Assembly (NCBI GenBank): GCA_963842725.1
Contig: CAWJHN010000003.1
Coordinates: forward strand, 62,001 to 126,000
Direction of reading: 5' to 3'
Length of the DNA stretch: 64,000 nucleotides
Source of the DNA: UBA10649 sp963842725
Lineage (GTDB): Bacteria; Actinomycetota; Actinomycetes; S36-B12
A program made the position numbers and the translations under genes. Positions 45,180 through 54,165 of this stretch are shown piece by piece. Numbering within the stretch: position 1 is the stretch's first letter; the number at the start of each line of letters is the position of its first letter. The notes under the pieces were generated by a model. The model saw nothing but the letters and a program-made list of their open reading frames with translations. It was not told the DNA's origin and did no database searches.

Positions 45180-45191
45180 GACAACGTTGTC
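45180..45191. promoter_or_regulatory. LacI operator 2 (perfect palindrome)
   Basis: GACAACGTTGTC, a perfect 12-base palindrome with the central CG pair typical of LacI-family sites, at the expected transcription start of the importer operon. Confidence 0.8.
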
Positions 45192-45369
45192 AGACCCAGT
45201 TGGCATCGTCGAAGTTCGTCCGACAGGTCCGGCCCCGGCCGTCCCGTCACGGCCGCGAGACCGTAACGGTTCGGTATCAAGGCTGGGGCGAGGCTCGCCA
45301 TCCGGCGGGCATCGCAATAGACATGTCAGATGGCCTTCGGGTCACAACCACCCATCGAAGGGAAACCAC

Positions 45370-46548
45370 ATGATCAACCGCTTGACACGCGGACGCGCCG
45401 CTGCAGCCATTGCAGTCACCGGCGTGCTTTCCGTGACCCTTGCGGCGTGTAGCTCCGGCTCCTCGTCTTCAGAGTCCTCGGCAGCCCCGGCCGCCTCTGA
45501 GGCCGCACCTGCGGCTTCGTCGGCCGCGCCTGCCGCGTCCGAGGCCGCCCCTGCGACGGACGTCGCCGTCTCCCTGATCACCAAGGACTCGACCAACCCG
45601 TTCTTCGTCGCCATGCAAGAGGGCGCCAAGAAGTCGGCCGAAGCTCTGGGTATCGACCTCACCATCGCCTCCGGCAAGGAGGAGGGTGACGACGCGGGCC
45701 AGATCACCGCGATCGAGACCGCCATCGCGGCCGGCCAGGCGGGCATCCTCATCACCCCGATGTCCGTCAACGTGAACGACGCCATCTCGAAGGCCCGCGA
45801 CGCCGGGCTCTACGTGATCGCGCTCGACACGCCGACCGATCCGCCGGACGTCGTCGACATCACCTTCGCGACCGACAACTGCCTGGCCGGCGAGGCCATC
45901 GGCCAGTGGGCCGCAGGCAAGATGGACGGCCAGAAGGCGATCATCGCCCGCCTGGTCATCTTCAACGACCGCATGGTGTCCGTCGACTACTGCCGCGACA
46001 ACGGCTTCCTCAAGGGCATGGGCATCGACTACAAGGACCTCACCATCATGGGTGATGAGGAGACCACGGGTCAGTACACCACCGGCAAGGGTGGCGAGTA
46101 CGAGATCGCGTGCCTCGAGGCCACTGGCGCCAACGAAGAGGGTGGCCAGAAGGGCATGGAGACCTGTCTCTCCAAGAACCCTGACATCAACCTCGTCTAC
46201 ACGATCAACGAGCCGACTGCAGCTGGCGCTGCCAACGCCCTCAAGGCGGCTGGCAAGACCATCGGCACCGACGTTCAGGTCGTCTCGGTCGACGGCGGCC
46301 TGTCCGGCGTCGAGGCCGTCCAGGCGGGCACCATCGGCGCCACCTCACAGCAGTACCCGCTGAAGATGGCGGAGCTCGGCGTCCAGGCGATCTACGACTT
46401 CGCGACCGCTGGCACCGAGGCGACTGTGACCGAGGGCAAGGACTTCTTCGACACGGGCGTCGTCCTGTGCACGGAGGATCCGCAGGACACCGTCACGGTG
46501 ACCGAGCAGCAGAACGCGCAGTACTGCATCGACAACGCGTGGGGCTAA
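45370..46548 (+). CDS. Sugar ABC transporter substrate-binding lipoprotein (FrcB-like)
   Basis: 392 residues with lipoprotein signal ending LAACSS (lipid Cys near residue 27). A ~35-residue Ala/Ser/Pro spacer made of EAAPAAS-type repeats follows. From residue ~63 comes a type-1 periplasmic-binding fold starting VAVSLITKDSTNPFFVAMQEGAKKSAEAL (VSLITKDSTNPFF marks the family) and with VVSVDGGLSGVEAVQAG near the end. It binds a sugar, probably fructose or another monosaccharide, and hands it to the permease. The 178 bp between the promoter and start codon form a long leader. Followed by an intergenic hairpin. Confidence 0.93.
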   Translation: MINRLTRGRAAAAIAVTGVLSVTLAACSSGSSSSESSAAPAASEAAPAASSAAPAASEAAPATDVAVSLITKDSTNPFFVAMQEGAKKSAEALGIDLTIASGKEEGDDAGQITAIETAIAAGQAGILITPMSVNVNDAISKARDAGLYVIALDTPTDPPDVVDITFATDNCLAGEAIGQWAAGKMDGQKAIIARLVIFNDRMVSVDYCRDNGFLKGMGIDYKDLTIMGDEETTGQYTTGKGGEYEIACLEATGANEEGGQKGMETCLSKNPDINLVYTINEPTAAGAANALKAAGKTIGTDVQVVSVDGGLSGVEAVQAGTIGATSQQYPLKMAELGVQAIYDFATAGTEATVTEGKDFFDTGVVLCTEDPQDTVTVTEQQNAQYCIDNAWG

Positions 46549-46599
46549 GCCCTCGGGCAGAAACCCTCGCTGCGTGATGTAGCGACATGCACAGCCGTG

Positions 46600-46632
46600 C
46601 CGGGGCCGCGGGGCCAGACCCTGCGGCCCCGG
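46600..46632 (+). terminator. Intercistronic hairpin between binding protein and permease genes
   Basis: CCGGGGCCGC and GCGGCCCCGG with a 13-base loop. Such hairpins after binding-protein genes stabilise the upstream message or lower permease expression; this fits the expected excess of binding protein. Confidence 0.6.
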
Positions 46633-46747
46633 TGCACGTCCGGGGCCGGCCTCGCGTCTCCCGAAATCTACGAACTCAAGACACGATCACCCACAAGGGT
46701 GTGGACTTCCCACACAGAACAACCCCACGAGCTGAGGAGGCAGACGG

Positions 46748-47779
46748 GTGAGTACCCCCACTCCCGTGACCGATGCCGAAGCACTGATGGACTCGCTAGA
46801 CAGCAGTAGTCCAATGCATCGCGTCCATCACGTGCTTCACAAGTACCCCTGGATCAGCCCCCTCATCGTGCTGATCATTGCGATGATCGTCTTCACGCTG
46901 CTGAACGACAAGTTCATCGCCCCACGCAACCTGTCGCTGATCACGCAGCAGGTGTCCATCGTCGGGGCCATCGCCGTGGCGCAGACACTGGTCATCCTCA
47001 CGGCGGGCATCGACCTGTCGGTCGGGGCCATCGCCGTGCTGTCCAGCATGGTCATGGCGAAGACGGCGTTCGACCAGGGCGTCCCCGGTCCGCTGGCGCT
47101 CGTCATCGGACTGCTGATCGGCACGGCCGCCGGCGCGCTCAACGGCCTGCTGATCACCCGGCTGAACCTGCCTCCCTTCATCGTCACGCTGGGTACCTTG
47201 GGCATATTCACCGCCCTGACCCTGATCTACGCGACCGGTCGAACCGTGCGCGACAACGAACTGCCCGACATCCTGAAGGTGCTGGGCACGCCCATCTCGC
47301 TCGGCCCATTCCAGATCACCTACGGCGTGGTCGTGATGATCCTTCTCTACGCCGTGTTCGCCTACATCCTGCGGAACACCGCATGGGGGCGTCACGTGTA
47401 CGCCGTCGGCGACGATCCGGGCGCCGCTCTCCTCGCCGGCATCCAGGTCAAGCGGGTGCTGTTCAGCGTCTACACCGTGGCCGGCCTCATCCTGGCGATC
47501 GCGGGCTGGATCACGATCGGCCGGGTGAACGCCGCCAGTCCGAACGTCATCCCTGACGCGAACCTCGACTCCATCACCGCAGTCGTGATCGGCGGCACCT
47601 CGCTGTTCGGCGGTCGTGGCACGATGATCGGCACCCTGATCGGTGCCATCCTCGTCGGCGTGGTCTCCAACGGCCTGTCCCTCGCCGGTCTCGACCAGGC
47701 CTACAAGATCCTCGCGATCGGCATCCTCGTCATCACCGCCGTGGCCCTGGACCAGTGGATCAGGAGGGTCCGTTCATGA
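46748..47779 (+). CDS. Sugar ABC transporter permease (FrcC/RbsC-like)
   Basis: 343 residues from a GTG with a GGAGG site 8-12 bases upstream. About ten membrane helices of the BPD_transp_2 family. The signatures LTAGIDLSVGAIAVLSSM and INAASPNVIPDANLDSITAVVIGGTSLFGGRGT (cited as AVVIGGTSLFGGRG) are exact RbsC/FrcC-type markers. Its stop overlaps the ATPase start (ATGA). It forms the membrane channel with the ATPase at 47776. Confidence 0.95.
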   Translation: MSTPTPVTDAEALMDSLDSSSPMHRVHHVLHKYPWISPLIVLIIAMIVFTLLNDKFIAPRNLSLITQQVSIVGAIAVAQTLVILTAGIDLSVGAIAVLSSMVMAKTAFDQGVPGPLALVIGLLIGTAAGALNGLLITRLNLPPFIVTLGTLGIFTALTLIYATGRTVRDNELPDILKVLGTPISLGPFQITYGVVVMILLYAVFAYILRNTAWGRHVYAVGDDPGAALLAGIQVKRVLFSVYTVAGLILAIAGWITIGRVNAASPNVIPDANLDSITAVVIGGTSLFGGRGTMIGTLIGAILVGVVSNGLSLAGLDQAYKILAIGILVITAVALDQWIRRVRS

Positions 47780-48600
47780 CAACCCAGCTGACTCTGGCAC
47801 CCGTCGTCCAGGCGAAGAACCTCATCGTGACCTTCGGTCGCGTCGTGGGCCTGAACAACTGCAACATGGAGCTGTACCCGGGCGAGGTGCTCGCGGTGAT
47901 CGGCGACAACGGCGCGGGCAAGTCCACGCTCATCAAGTGCCTGTCCGGGGCCTACACCCCGGATTCGGGGCACATCATGGTCGACGGCGAGGAGGTGCAC
48001 TTCAAGAACTCCCTCGAGTCCCGCTACGTGGGCATCGAGACCGTGTACCAGACGCTCGCCGTCGCCCCTGCCCTCGACATCGCGTCGAACCTGTACCTCG
48101 GCCGTGAGCTCCGCAAGCCGGGGTTCATGGGCACGGTGTTCCGGCAGCTCGACCACAGCGGCATGCGCAAGAACGCCAAGGACGAGATCACCAAGCTCGG
48201 CATCGGCACCCTGCAGGACATGAGCCAGGCGGTCGAGACGCTCTCGGGCGGCCAGCGTCAGGCCGTGTCCGTCGCCCGGGCGCAGCTGTTCGGCAGCAAG
48301 GTGATCATCCTGGACGAGCCCACGGCCGCCCTCGGCGTCCGCGAGTCCAACCAGGTCCTGAAGATGATCGAGGGGCTCCGCGATCGCGGCATCCCGGTCA
48401 TCCTCATCTCGCACAACATGCCGCAGGTGTTCCAGGTCGCCGACCGGGTGCACGTCCAGCGGCTGGGGTCCCGGGCCGCGGTCGTGACCCCGCAGACCCA
48501 CTCGATGAACGACTTCGTCGCCATCATGACCGGGGCGCTGAAGGTGGACGAGAAGGATCAGGCCCTCGGGCCGGTGCGCGTACCGGCGGCGCAGGCCTAA
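47776..48600 (+). CDS. Sugar ABC transporter ATP-binding protein (FrcA-like)
   Basis: 274 residues with a single ABC domain, unlike the ~500-residue double-domain RbsA/XylG proteins; this matches FrcA. Walker A GDNGAGKST, Q-loop ETVYQTLAV, signature LSGGQRQAVSVARA, Walker B VIILDEPTAALG. The short single-domain form usually works as a dimer with the FrcC permease. It is the last gene of the operon, followed 27 bp later by a strong hairpin. Confidence 0.95.
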   Translation: MTTQLTLAPVVQAKNLIVTFGRVVGLNNCNMELYPGEVLAVIGDNGAGKSTLIKCLSGAYTPDSGHIMVDGEEVHFKNSLESRYVGIETVYQTLAVAPALDIASNLYLGRELRKPGFMGTVFRQLDHSGMRKNAKDEITKLGIGTLQDMSQAVETLSGGQRQAVSVARAQLFGSKVIILDEPTAALGVRESNQVLKMIEGLRDRGIPVILISHNMPQVFQVADRVHVQRLGSRAAVVTPQTHSMNDFVAIMTGALKVDEKDQALGPVRVPAAQA

Positions 48601-48627
48601 GGCGTTCATCCCTACGCGAGAGAACGT

Positions 48628-48658
48628 GGAGAGCCGGGCCGATTCGGCCCGGCTCTCC
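48628..48658 (+). terminator. Perfect 13-bp terminator hairpin of the sugar ABC operon
   Basis: GGAGAGCCGGGCC, loop GATTC, and its exact complement, followed by a short T/C-rich tail TCGTTCGT. Placed 28 bp after the last gene of the operon. Confidence 0.85.
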
Positions 48659-48708
48659 TCGTTCGTCCGCAGAGCCGGACGGCCGGCTCCGCCGAACGGG
48701 TGGCGTGG

Positions 48709-49716
48709 CTAGGCGTAGAGGGCGGGCCGCTCGGGCAGGGTGATGTCGATGGTCCGTCCGGAGCGCAACGACTCGATCCCCCGGTTGGCGGTCAGGGTCG
48801 CCACGTATCCGTCCCAGGCGCTCGCGCCGGGCGCCGGTCCGCGGCCACGCAGGTGGTCGACCCACGCCTGCAACTGACGCCGGTATGCATCCTGGAAGCG
48901 GCCCAGCCACAGCTCGGGCACGTCCACCCCGCGCAGGCCCGCGGCGGAGCGGGTGACGTACGAGCCGTCCCCCATCACGGCCGATCCCGAACTGCCGGTG
49001 ACCTGGCAGCTGACGTCGTAGCCGTAGCGGGCATTGACGAAGGCCTCGATGTCGACGAGCACGCCGGACGCCGTTCGCAGGATGATCATCAGCGGGTCCT
49101 GCTCCCCCTCGGGGGTCGCCGGGCTCGGACGACCGGACAGCACGGTGACGCTCTGGTACTCGTCGTCCAGGAGCCAGCGCATGATGTCCAGCTCGTGGAT
49201 CGCCATGTTCGTGAGGGTGGCCGCGCTCGACAGACCGTACGGAGCGCTGGTGTTGCGGTGGATGTTGTGGACGAGCAGCGCCTCGCCGAGCAGGCCGTCG
49301 GACAACTGCGCCTTCAGCTGGCCGTACCCCGCGTCGAACCGCCGCATGAACCCCATCATGATCAGGCGCCGACCGGTCTCCACTTCGGCGTCGACCACCG
49401 CCCGGGCGTCGGACTCGACGGGCGCCAGGGGCTTCTCGCACAGAGTCGGCTTGCCCGCTGCAAGGCACGCAAGGACCTGGTCCGGGTGCATCGCGTCGGG
49501 CGAGGCGATCACGATCGCGTCCACGTCATGCGCGTCGACGACCTCCTGCGCGGACCCGGCCACCACACTGCCGAGCTCAGCGGCCAGCCGCGCCGCACGA
49601 TCGAGGTCGGCGTCGTAGAGGGTCGTGACAGTCGAGCCGGAGACCGACAGTGCCAGGTCGCGGGCGTGCGACGTGCCGATGTTGCCGGTTCCGATCACGC
49701 CGATCCTGACGTTCAT
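48709..49716 (-). CDS. Gfo/Idh/MocA oxidoreductase (inositol 2-dehydrogenase-like)
   Basis: 335 residues from the ATG at 49716. The Rossmann motif VRIGVIGTGNIGTSHARDL and the catalytic CEKPLAPVESDAR (Lys of the EKP motif) fit the family. GFMRRFDAGYG and the later HNIHRN segment with His resemble inositol dehydrogenases. It sits between the sugar importer and the shikimate-dehydrogenase-like gene, so it may oxidise the imported sugar or polyol. The true substrate is not visible. Confidence 0.9.
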   Translation of the reverse strand: MNVRIGVIGTGNIGTSHARDLALSVSGSTVTTLYDADLDRAARLAAELGSVVAGSAQEVVDAHDVDAIVIASPDAMHPDQVLACLAAGKPTLCEKPLAPVESDARAVVDAEVETGRRLIMMGFMRRFDAGYGQLKAQLSDGLLGEALLVHNIHRNTSAPYGLSSAATLTNMAIHELDIMRWLLDDEYQSVTVLSGRPSPATPEGEQDPLMIILRTASGVLVDIEAFVNARYGYDVSCQVTGSSGSAVMGDGSYVTRSAAGLRGVDVPELWLGRFQDAYRRQLQAWVDHLRGRGPAPGASAWDGYVATLTANRGIESLRSGRTIDITLPERPALYA

Positions 49717-49773
49717 GGTCCTCCTTCGACGCCCGCTGGCTACGCTCGATTCGACCACACGACGGAGGGCACC

Positions 49774-50631
49774 ATGGCGCAGACCAGCTTCCTGAGCCGG
49801 CTTACCGGCTCATTCTCCACGTCCGCGGCGCAGAATCCGACGGTTGCGCTCATGGAGGCCGCCTTCGTCGATGCGGGCATGGACGTCCGGTACATCAACT
49901 GCGAGGTGCCGCCCCTGAACCTGGCTGACGCGGTGCGGGGGGCGGTGGCGATGGGGTGGCTCGGGTTCAACTGCTCGATACCGCACAAGGTGTCCGTGCT
50001 CGAGTACCTCGACGAGCTGGCCCCGTCCGCCTCGATCATCGGCGCCGTCAATTGCGTCGTCATCGAGGACGGTCGGCTCATCGGCGAGAACACCGACGGC
50101 CAAGGGTTCATCGCGTCGCTTCGCCAGGCGGTGGACCCGCTCGGACTGGATCTCCTCATCTTCGGCGCCGGCGGGGCGGCACGCGCCATCGCCGTCGAGG
50201 CGGCGCTCGCCGGCGCCCGCCACGTCACGATCGTCAATCGCGACCCGGGCCGCGGGGCCACGCTCGCCGAGCTCATCTCGACCCGTACGCCGGCCACGGC
50301 GCAGTTCCTCCCCTGGACCCCGGCATTCGCCGTACCCGCATCGGCGCACGTCGTCATCAACGCAACCTCGATCGGCTTCCACCCGAACACCGGCGATCGG
50401 CTCGACGTCGACACCACGACGCTGAAGGCGGGCATGGTCGTCGCGGACGTCGTCGTGAATCCGCCCGTGACGCCGTGGCTGAAGTCCGCCGAGGAGCAGG
50501 GCTGCACCACGCTGACCGGGCTGGGGATGCTGGTGAACCAGGGGCTGATCAACGTGCGGCTGTGGACCGGGCAGGACGTCAGCGGCGCCGTGATGCGGAC
50601 TGTGCTCGAGGACCTGTTCGGAGTCTCCTGA
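49774..50631 (+). CDS. Shikimate/quinate dehydrogenase family protein
   Basis: 285 residues from the ATG at 49774 with GGAGGG upstream. The N-terminal substrate domain has GFNCSIPHKVSVLEYLDEL (catalytic Lys in the PHK motif) and ENTDGQGF (Asp). The NAD(P) domain has FGAGGAARAIAVE. Length and motifs fit AroE or its paralogues. Being next to a sugar/inositol-type dehydrogenase rather than other aro genes, it may act in polyol or quinate catabolism instead of aromatic amino-acid synthesis. Confidence 0.88.
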   Translation: MAQTSFLSRLTGSFSTSAAQNPTVALMEAAFVDAGMDVRYINCEVPPLNLADAVRGAVAMGWLGFNCSIPHKVSVLEYLDELAPSASIIGAVNCVVIEDGRLIGENTDGQGFIASLRQAVDPLGLDLLIFGAGGAARAIAVEAALAGARHVTIVNRDPGRGATLAELISTRTPATAQFLPWTPAFAVPASAHVVINATSIGFHPNTGDRLDVDTTTLKAGMVVADVVVNPPVTPWLKSAEEQGCTTLTGLGMLVNQGLINVRLWTGQDVSGAVMRTVLEDLFGVS

Positions 50632-50703
50632 CGCTGCCGCGACGGCTGCTGCCCGTCCTGACAGAATGACGGGCACGCCATCTCGCACCCGTGGAAGGAC
50701 ATC

Positions 50704-51753
50704 ATGGACGTTCGCGCCTACGCGGCCCTGACCCCCAACGCCCCCCTGGCACCGTTCACGGTGACTCGTCGAGACCTCCGTCCGGAGGACGTTGCGATCG
50801 ACATCAAGTACGCGGGCATCTGCCACTCCGACATCCACCAGGCGCGCGAGGAGTGGGGTGCCGCGTCCATCTTCCCGATGGTGCCGGGCCATGAGATCGC
50901 CGGCATCGTGACCGCGGTCGGCAGCGACGTGACGCGGCACGCGGTGGGCGACCGGGTCGGCATCGGCTGCTACGTCGACTCCTGCCGCGAGTGCGACAAC
51001 TGCAAGGCGGGTCAGCAGAGCTACTGCCTCGGCGCGATGGCGATGACCTACAACGGGCTCGAGATGGACGGCGTCACGCCCACGTACGGCGGATACTCGA
51101 CCCACATCGTGGCCGACCAGAACTACGTCCTTCGCATCCCCGACTCGCTCGCGCTCGACGTCGCCGCGCCGCTCCTGTGCGCCGGCATCACCTGCTACCA
51201 GCCGCTCGCCGAGTGGAAGGCCGGTCCGGGCATGCGCGTGGGCATCGTCGGCCTCGGCGGACTGGGGCACATGGGCGTCAAGATCGCCGCCGCCATGGGC
51301 GCCGACGTGACGCTCATCAGCCACTCGCCGGGCAAGGAGTCGGACGGCTACCGGCTCGGTGCCCACCACTTCCTGCTGTCCAGCGACAAGGCGGCCATGC
51401 GCGCGGCCGGCAGTTCCCTTGACCTGATCATCAATACGGCGAGTGCCGTGACGAAGCTCGATCCCTACCTGCGGCTCCTCGCCCTCGACGGCACGATGGT
51501 GATGGTCGGCTTGCCGACGGAGACCCTCACAGTGAGCGCCTTCACGCTGACCGCCCAGCGTCGTCGGCTCGCCGGCACGAACAACGGGAGCATCCCGCAG
51601 ACCCAGGAGATGCTCGACTTCTGCGGCGAGCACGGCCTGGGCTGCGACGTCGAGACCATCGCCGTCCAGCAGGTCAACGAGGCCTGGGACCGGGTCGTGG
51701 CCAGTGACGTCAAGTACCGATTCGTCATCGATACGGCGTCACTGCTGGACTGA
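50704..51753 (+). CDS. Zinc alcohol dehydrogenase (YahK/CAD type)
   Basis: 349 residues. Catalytic zinc ligands in GICHSDIHQAREEW and PGHEIAGIV; structural zinc Cys cluster CRECDNCKAGQQSYC; nucleotide motif GLGGLGHMGVKIAAAMG. This matches the NADP-dependent cinnamyl-alcohol-dehydrogenase-like aldehyde reductases (YahK, AdhC). It detoxifies or reduces a range of aldehydes. Its end overlaps the convergent BrkB gene by 15 bp. Confidence 0.95.
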   Translation: MDVRAYAALTPNAPLAPFTVTRRDLRPEDVAIDIKYAGICHSDIHQAREEWGAASIFPMVPGHEIAGIVTAVGSDVTRHAVGDRVGIGCYVDSCRECDNCKAGQQSYCLGAMAMTYNGLEMDGVTPTYGGYSTHIVADQNYVLRIPDSLALDVAAPLLCAGITCYQPLAEWKAGPGMRVGIVGLGGLGHMGVKIAAAMGADVTLISHSPGKESDGYRLGAHHFLLSSDKAAMRAAGSSLDLIINTASAVTKLDPYLRLLALDGTMVMVGLPTETLTVSAFTLTAQRRRLAGTNNGSIPQTQEMLDFCGEHGLGCDVETIAVQQVNEAWDRVVASDVKYRFVIDTASLLD

Positions 51754-52566
51754 CCCGTCCTCCCGGCGCGAATCCCACACCGCAACGAGCAACGGGGCGC
51801 CTAGGTATACGAACACGCCGGCCAGGATGAAGGTGAAGAGGGCGAACGTCACCCCGATCGGCCCGAACTGCTCCGCCTGCTGTGACAGGGCACCGGGCAT
51901 GTAGAGGGCCGACCAAGCGGTCAGCCCGATGCGCCCCACGCTGGACAGGACGGCCGATGGCATCAGGAGGCGGCGGGGGATGGTCGGCACCAACAGCCGC
52001 AGTCCGGCCATGTCACCGAAGAACCACACGGCCAGCAGGATCACGACCGCGATCGTCGCGATGACCGTGCCGTTGCTGCGCCGGATACTGCGCAGTTCCG
52101 ATGCCGACGCGAACAGCGCGATCTGCAGCGCGATCCACACGACTCCGCGCCACAGTTCGCTGCGCTTGAGCGCCGGCAGCTCGAAGATCGCCGCGTAGGC
52201 CCGAGACAGGCGGCGCGATAGGGCGAACGCGGACAGCGTCGACATGGCCAGTGCCAGCCAGGAGATCGTCACCACGGTTGCCGGCGACTGGAAGAGCGCG
52301 TGGACGGCCAGGTCGGCAGCGCCCACCAGTCCGAACCGGTCGCTCATCTGACTGGCGAGAAGTTCGGCGTTCGGGCCGACGAAGACCGAGACGACCGAGA
52401 TCAGCAGCGGAAGCAGCGAGACGAAGGCCTGGGCCGCTAGGCCGAACGACCGGTCCAGCAGCTCGAGCTGGACGAAGCGCCGAACCACCGCCACCGGGTA
52501 GCTGCTCAGAAGCCATTGCCTCAGGCCGTCCATGGCTCGCCTGTCGCGCTCAGCCGGCGGGGTCAC
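51739..52566 (-). CDS. YihY/BrkB-like membrane protein
   Basis: 275 residues from a GTG at 52566, or 264 from an ATG at 52533. Six hydrophobic helices with the family's first-helix region SFGLAAQAFVSLLPLLISVVSVF and a polar mid-region LSRAYAAIFELPALKR. Formerly called ribonuclease BN by error; the true role is unknown. The upstream end runs into a 56-bp tandem repeat shared with the next gene. Confidence 0.83.
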   Translation of the reverse strand: MTPPAERDRRAMDGLRQWLLSSYPVAVVRRFVQLELLDRSFGLAAQAFVSLLPLLISVVSVFVGPNAELLASQMSDRFGLVGAADLAVHALFQSPATVVTISWLALAMSTLSAFALSRRLSRAYAAIFELPALKRSELWRGVVWIALQIALFASASELRSIRRSNGTVIATIAVVILLAVWFFGDMAGLRLLVPTIPRRLLMPSAVLSSVGRIGLTAWSALYMPGALSQQAEQFGPIGVTFALFTFILAGVFVYLGAPLLVAVWDSRREDGSVQQ

Positions 52567-52674
52567 ACGGCTCGGAACCTGCGGGGCTCGCTGCGCTCAC
52601 TCCTCGCCCCCTTCGCGGACACACGGCTCGGAACCTCCGGGGCTCGCTGCGCTCACTCCTCGCCCCCTTCGCGG
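52564..52674. repeat. Tandem 56-bp direct repeat (two units)
   Basis: Units at 52564 and 52620 begin CACACGGCTCGGAACCT and continue GCTCGCTGCGCTCACTCCTCG, differing at one or two positions. The second unit runs into the 3' end of the amidinohydrolase gene and encodes its last residues (REGGEE then stop). Probably a duplicated intergenic element; no spacer-repeat structure. Confidence 0.85.
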
Positions 52675-53531
52675 TAAATCGGCCTCGTCAGGCACGTCGG
52701 CCCACCCTCGCCCTTGTTGATCTCGCTGGCTGCGTACGTGTGCACCTCGACGCCGTGGTCGCGCAGCCTCTTGATCGTCTCGTCGTTGCCCTCGGCGATC
52801 ACCACGACTCCCGGCGCGACGGCGAGCACATTGCAGCCAAGGGTGACGTAGTCCTCGTCCGGAACCGGGATCGTCTCGATGCCGCGCGCCTGCAGCGCCT
52901 GCAGGAGACGAACCGGCGCCAGCCGCTCGTAGACCACGGCGAGGTCGTCGCGAACCGGCGAGACCACGGACATCAGGTGCAGGCAGTACTCCGGACCCTG
53001 GTCGTGGGGCAGGTCGAAGGCCTCGACGGAGACGCCCATCGGTGCCAGTATCTCGGTCAGCTGATCGACCGCCGCCTGGTTCGTCCGGTAGGTGCGGCCT
53101 ACGGCGAGCGTCGTCCGGTCGAGCCAGAACATGTCGCCGCCGTCAGCAGTGCCCGGGGCGGAGATCCGTCCCACGACGGGCACTCCGAGGTCCTCGAGCT
53201 GCACCGTGAGCAGTGGTGCCTCGCCGACGCGTGCGGCCTTCGCGCCCCGCAACTGGATGAGGCCGGTGGGGACGACGAAGGCGGGGTCGTAGACGAAACA
53301 GGAGTCCGGCATGTCCGCCGCGGGCTCCAGGATCTCGACGAAGCAGCCGAGCCGCTCGAGCAGCGAAGTGAATCGCGCGTGCTGCTCCTGAAGGAGGCCG
53401 CGGTCCAGAGGCTGCGCCCAGTGCGCGGATGCGAAGTCACCCCGGGTGTCAGGCGGGCGGACGGCGACGCGCCGAAGGGGAGCCACCATCGAGTCGACCC
53501 CGAACGAACGAGCCTGGCTGGAGGACGTCAT
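52653..53531 (-). CDS. Amidinohydrolase, dimethylarginine dimethylaminohydrolase-like
   Basis: 292 residues. The fold's markers are present: DMPDSCFVYDPAFV near residue 74, GGDMFWLD, and the His segment CLHLMSVVSPV. The catalytic Cys lies close to the C-terminus in GEGGPTCLTRP. This guanidine-modifying family includes DDAH, arginine deiminase and peptidylarginine deiminases; short length favours DDAH, making citrulline from methylarginine. The final residues lie in a 56-bp repeat. Its ATG overlaps the upstream CrtO-like gene by 4 bp. Confidence 0.88.
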   Translation of the reverse strand: MTSSSQARSFGVDSMVAPLRRVAVRPPDTRGDFASAHWAQPLDRGLLQEQHARFTSLLERLGCFVEILEPAADMPDSCFVYDPAFVVPTGLIQLRGAKAARVGEAPLLTVQLEDLGVPVVGRISAPGTADGGDMFWLDRTTLAVGRTYRTNQAAVDQLTEILAPMGVSVEAFDLPHDQGPEYCLHLMSVVSPVRDDLAVVYERLAPVRLLQALQARGIETIPVPDEDYVTLGCNVLAVAPGVVVIAEGNDETIKRLRDHGVEVHTYAASEINKGEGGPTCLTRPIYREGGEE

Positions 53532-53998
53532 GCCGGATGCCTTTCGAGAATGCGCAGGATGCGCAGCCGATTGTTACGCAAGATGAGGATGAACGGCGCG
53601 TTGACCCCGATGACGACGATCAGGAAGGCGAGCGCCAGCCACCAGGGGTTCACGGCGAAGAGCACGATCGGCGTCGCCATCGAGATCCAGTGGACCCACT
53701 CCGCACGACGGACCTCGCGCACGTACCCCACAAGGTCGACCCGGGACCGCCCCGGAAGGGCCGACTTGCTTCTCCCTCCGAACGTCGCGCCGAGCTCAGG
53801 CAGCCACCCAGCCAGGCGGGACACCCCCACGCGCCGGTACCAGCGCACCGACTCCCACGGCGCCAGACGCAAGGGGAAGGGATCTCGGTCGAGCCACGCG
53901 TCGGGCCAGCGCGGGGCCGTGGCGCCTACCCCGATGGACACCCCCGCCACGAAGACGATGTCCAGAAGAACGAGCAGCACGTCACGAGTCATCGACAC
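53528..53998 (-). CDS. CrtO-like (glycosyl-diaponeurosporenoate acyltransferase family) membrane protein
   Basis: 156 residues. Hydrophobic helices near residues 6-26 and 105-140. The mid-region WESVRWYRRVGVSRLAGWLPELG and the C-terminal RRAEWVHWI, then VNAPFILILRNNRLRILRIL, match the CrtO family pattern (RAE..HW and N.PF...QRYNR.R). Real CrtO acylates a carotenoid glucoside in staphyloxanthin synthesis, but many members stand apart from carotenoid genes, as this one does. Coupled to the amidinohydrolase by ATGA overlap. Confidence 0.7.
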   Translation of the reverse strand: MSMTRDVLLVLLDIVFVAGVSIGVGATAPRWPDAWLDRDPFPLRLAPWESVRWYRRVGVSRLAGWLPELGATFGGRSKSALPGRSRVDLVGYVREVRRAEWVHWISMATPIVLFAVNPWWLALAFLIVVIGVNAPFILILRNNRLRILRILERHPA

Positions 53999-54030
53999 CC
54001 CCGCCGTGCATCAGGAGACGGCCCCACAGT

Positions 54031-54165
54031 GCCGCTATCGCGGCGAGGGAGGGAACCGTCGCCCTCTCGCGACGGCTCCGTAGCGCCGCTATCGCGGCGA
54101 GGGAGGGAACCGTCGCCTTCGGCTTCTCCCAAACCCGGGGCGCCGCTATCGCGGCGAGGGAGGGA
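54031..54165. repeat. Triplicated 24-bp tail of tRNA-Ser(TGA)
   Basis: A 24-base block GCCGCTATCGCGGCGAGGGAGGGA, given here by its ends GCCGCTATCG and AGGGAGGGA, occurs at 54031, 54085 and 54142. The third copy includes the tRNA 3' acceptor and T-arm edge; the others are partial tRNA copies without function. Each carries the small palindrome CGCCGC-TATC-GCGGCG. Confidence 0.85.

Noticed and set aside
52564..52674. CRISPR array
   Set aside because: Two directly abutting units without spacers.
54031..54165. CRISPR-like short repeats
   Set aside because: Only three copies, spacers unlike CRISPR size variation, and the repeat is tRNA tail sequence.
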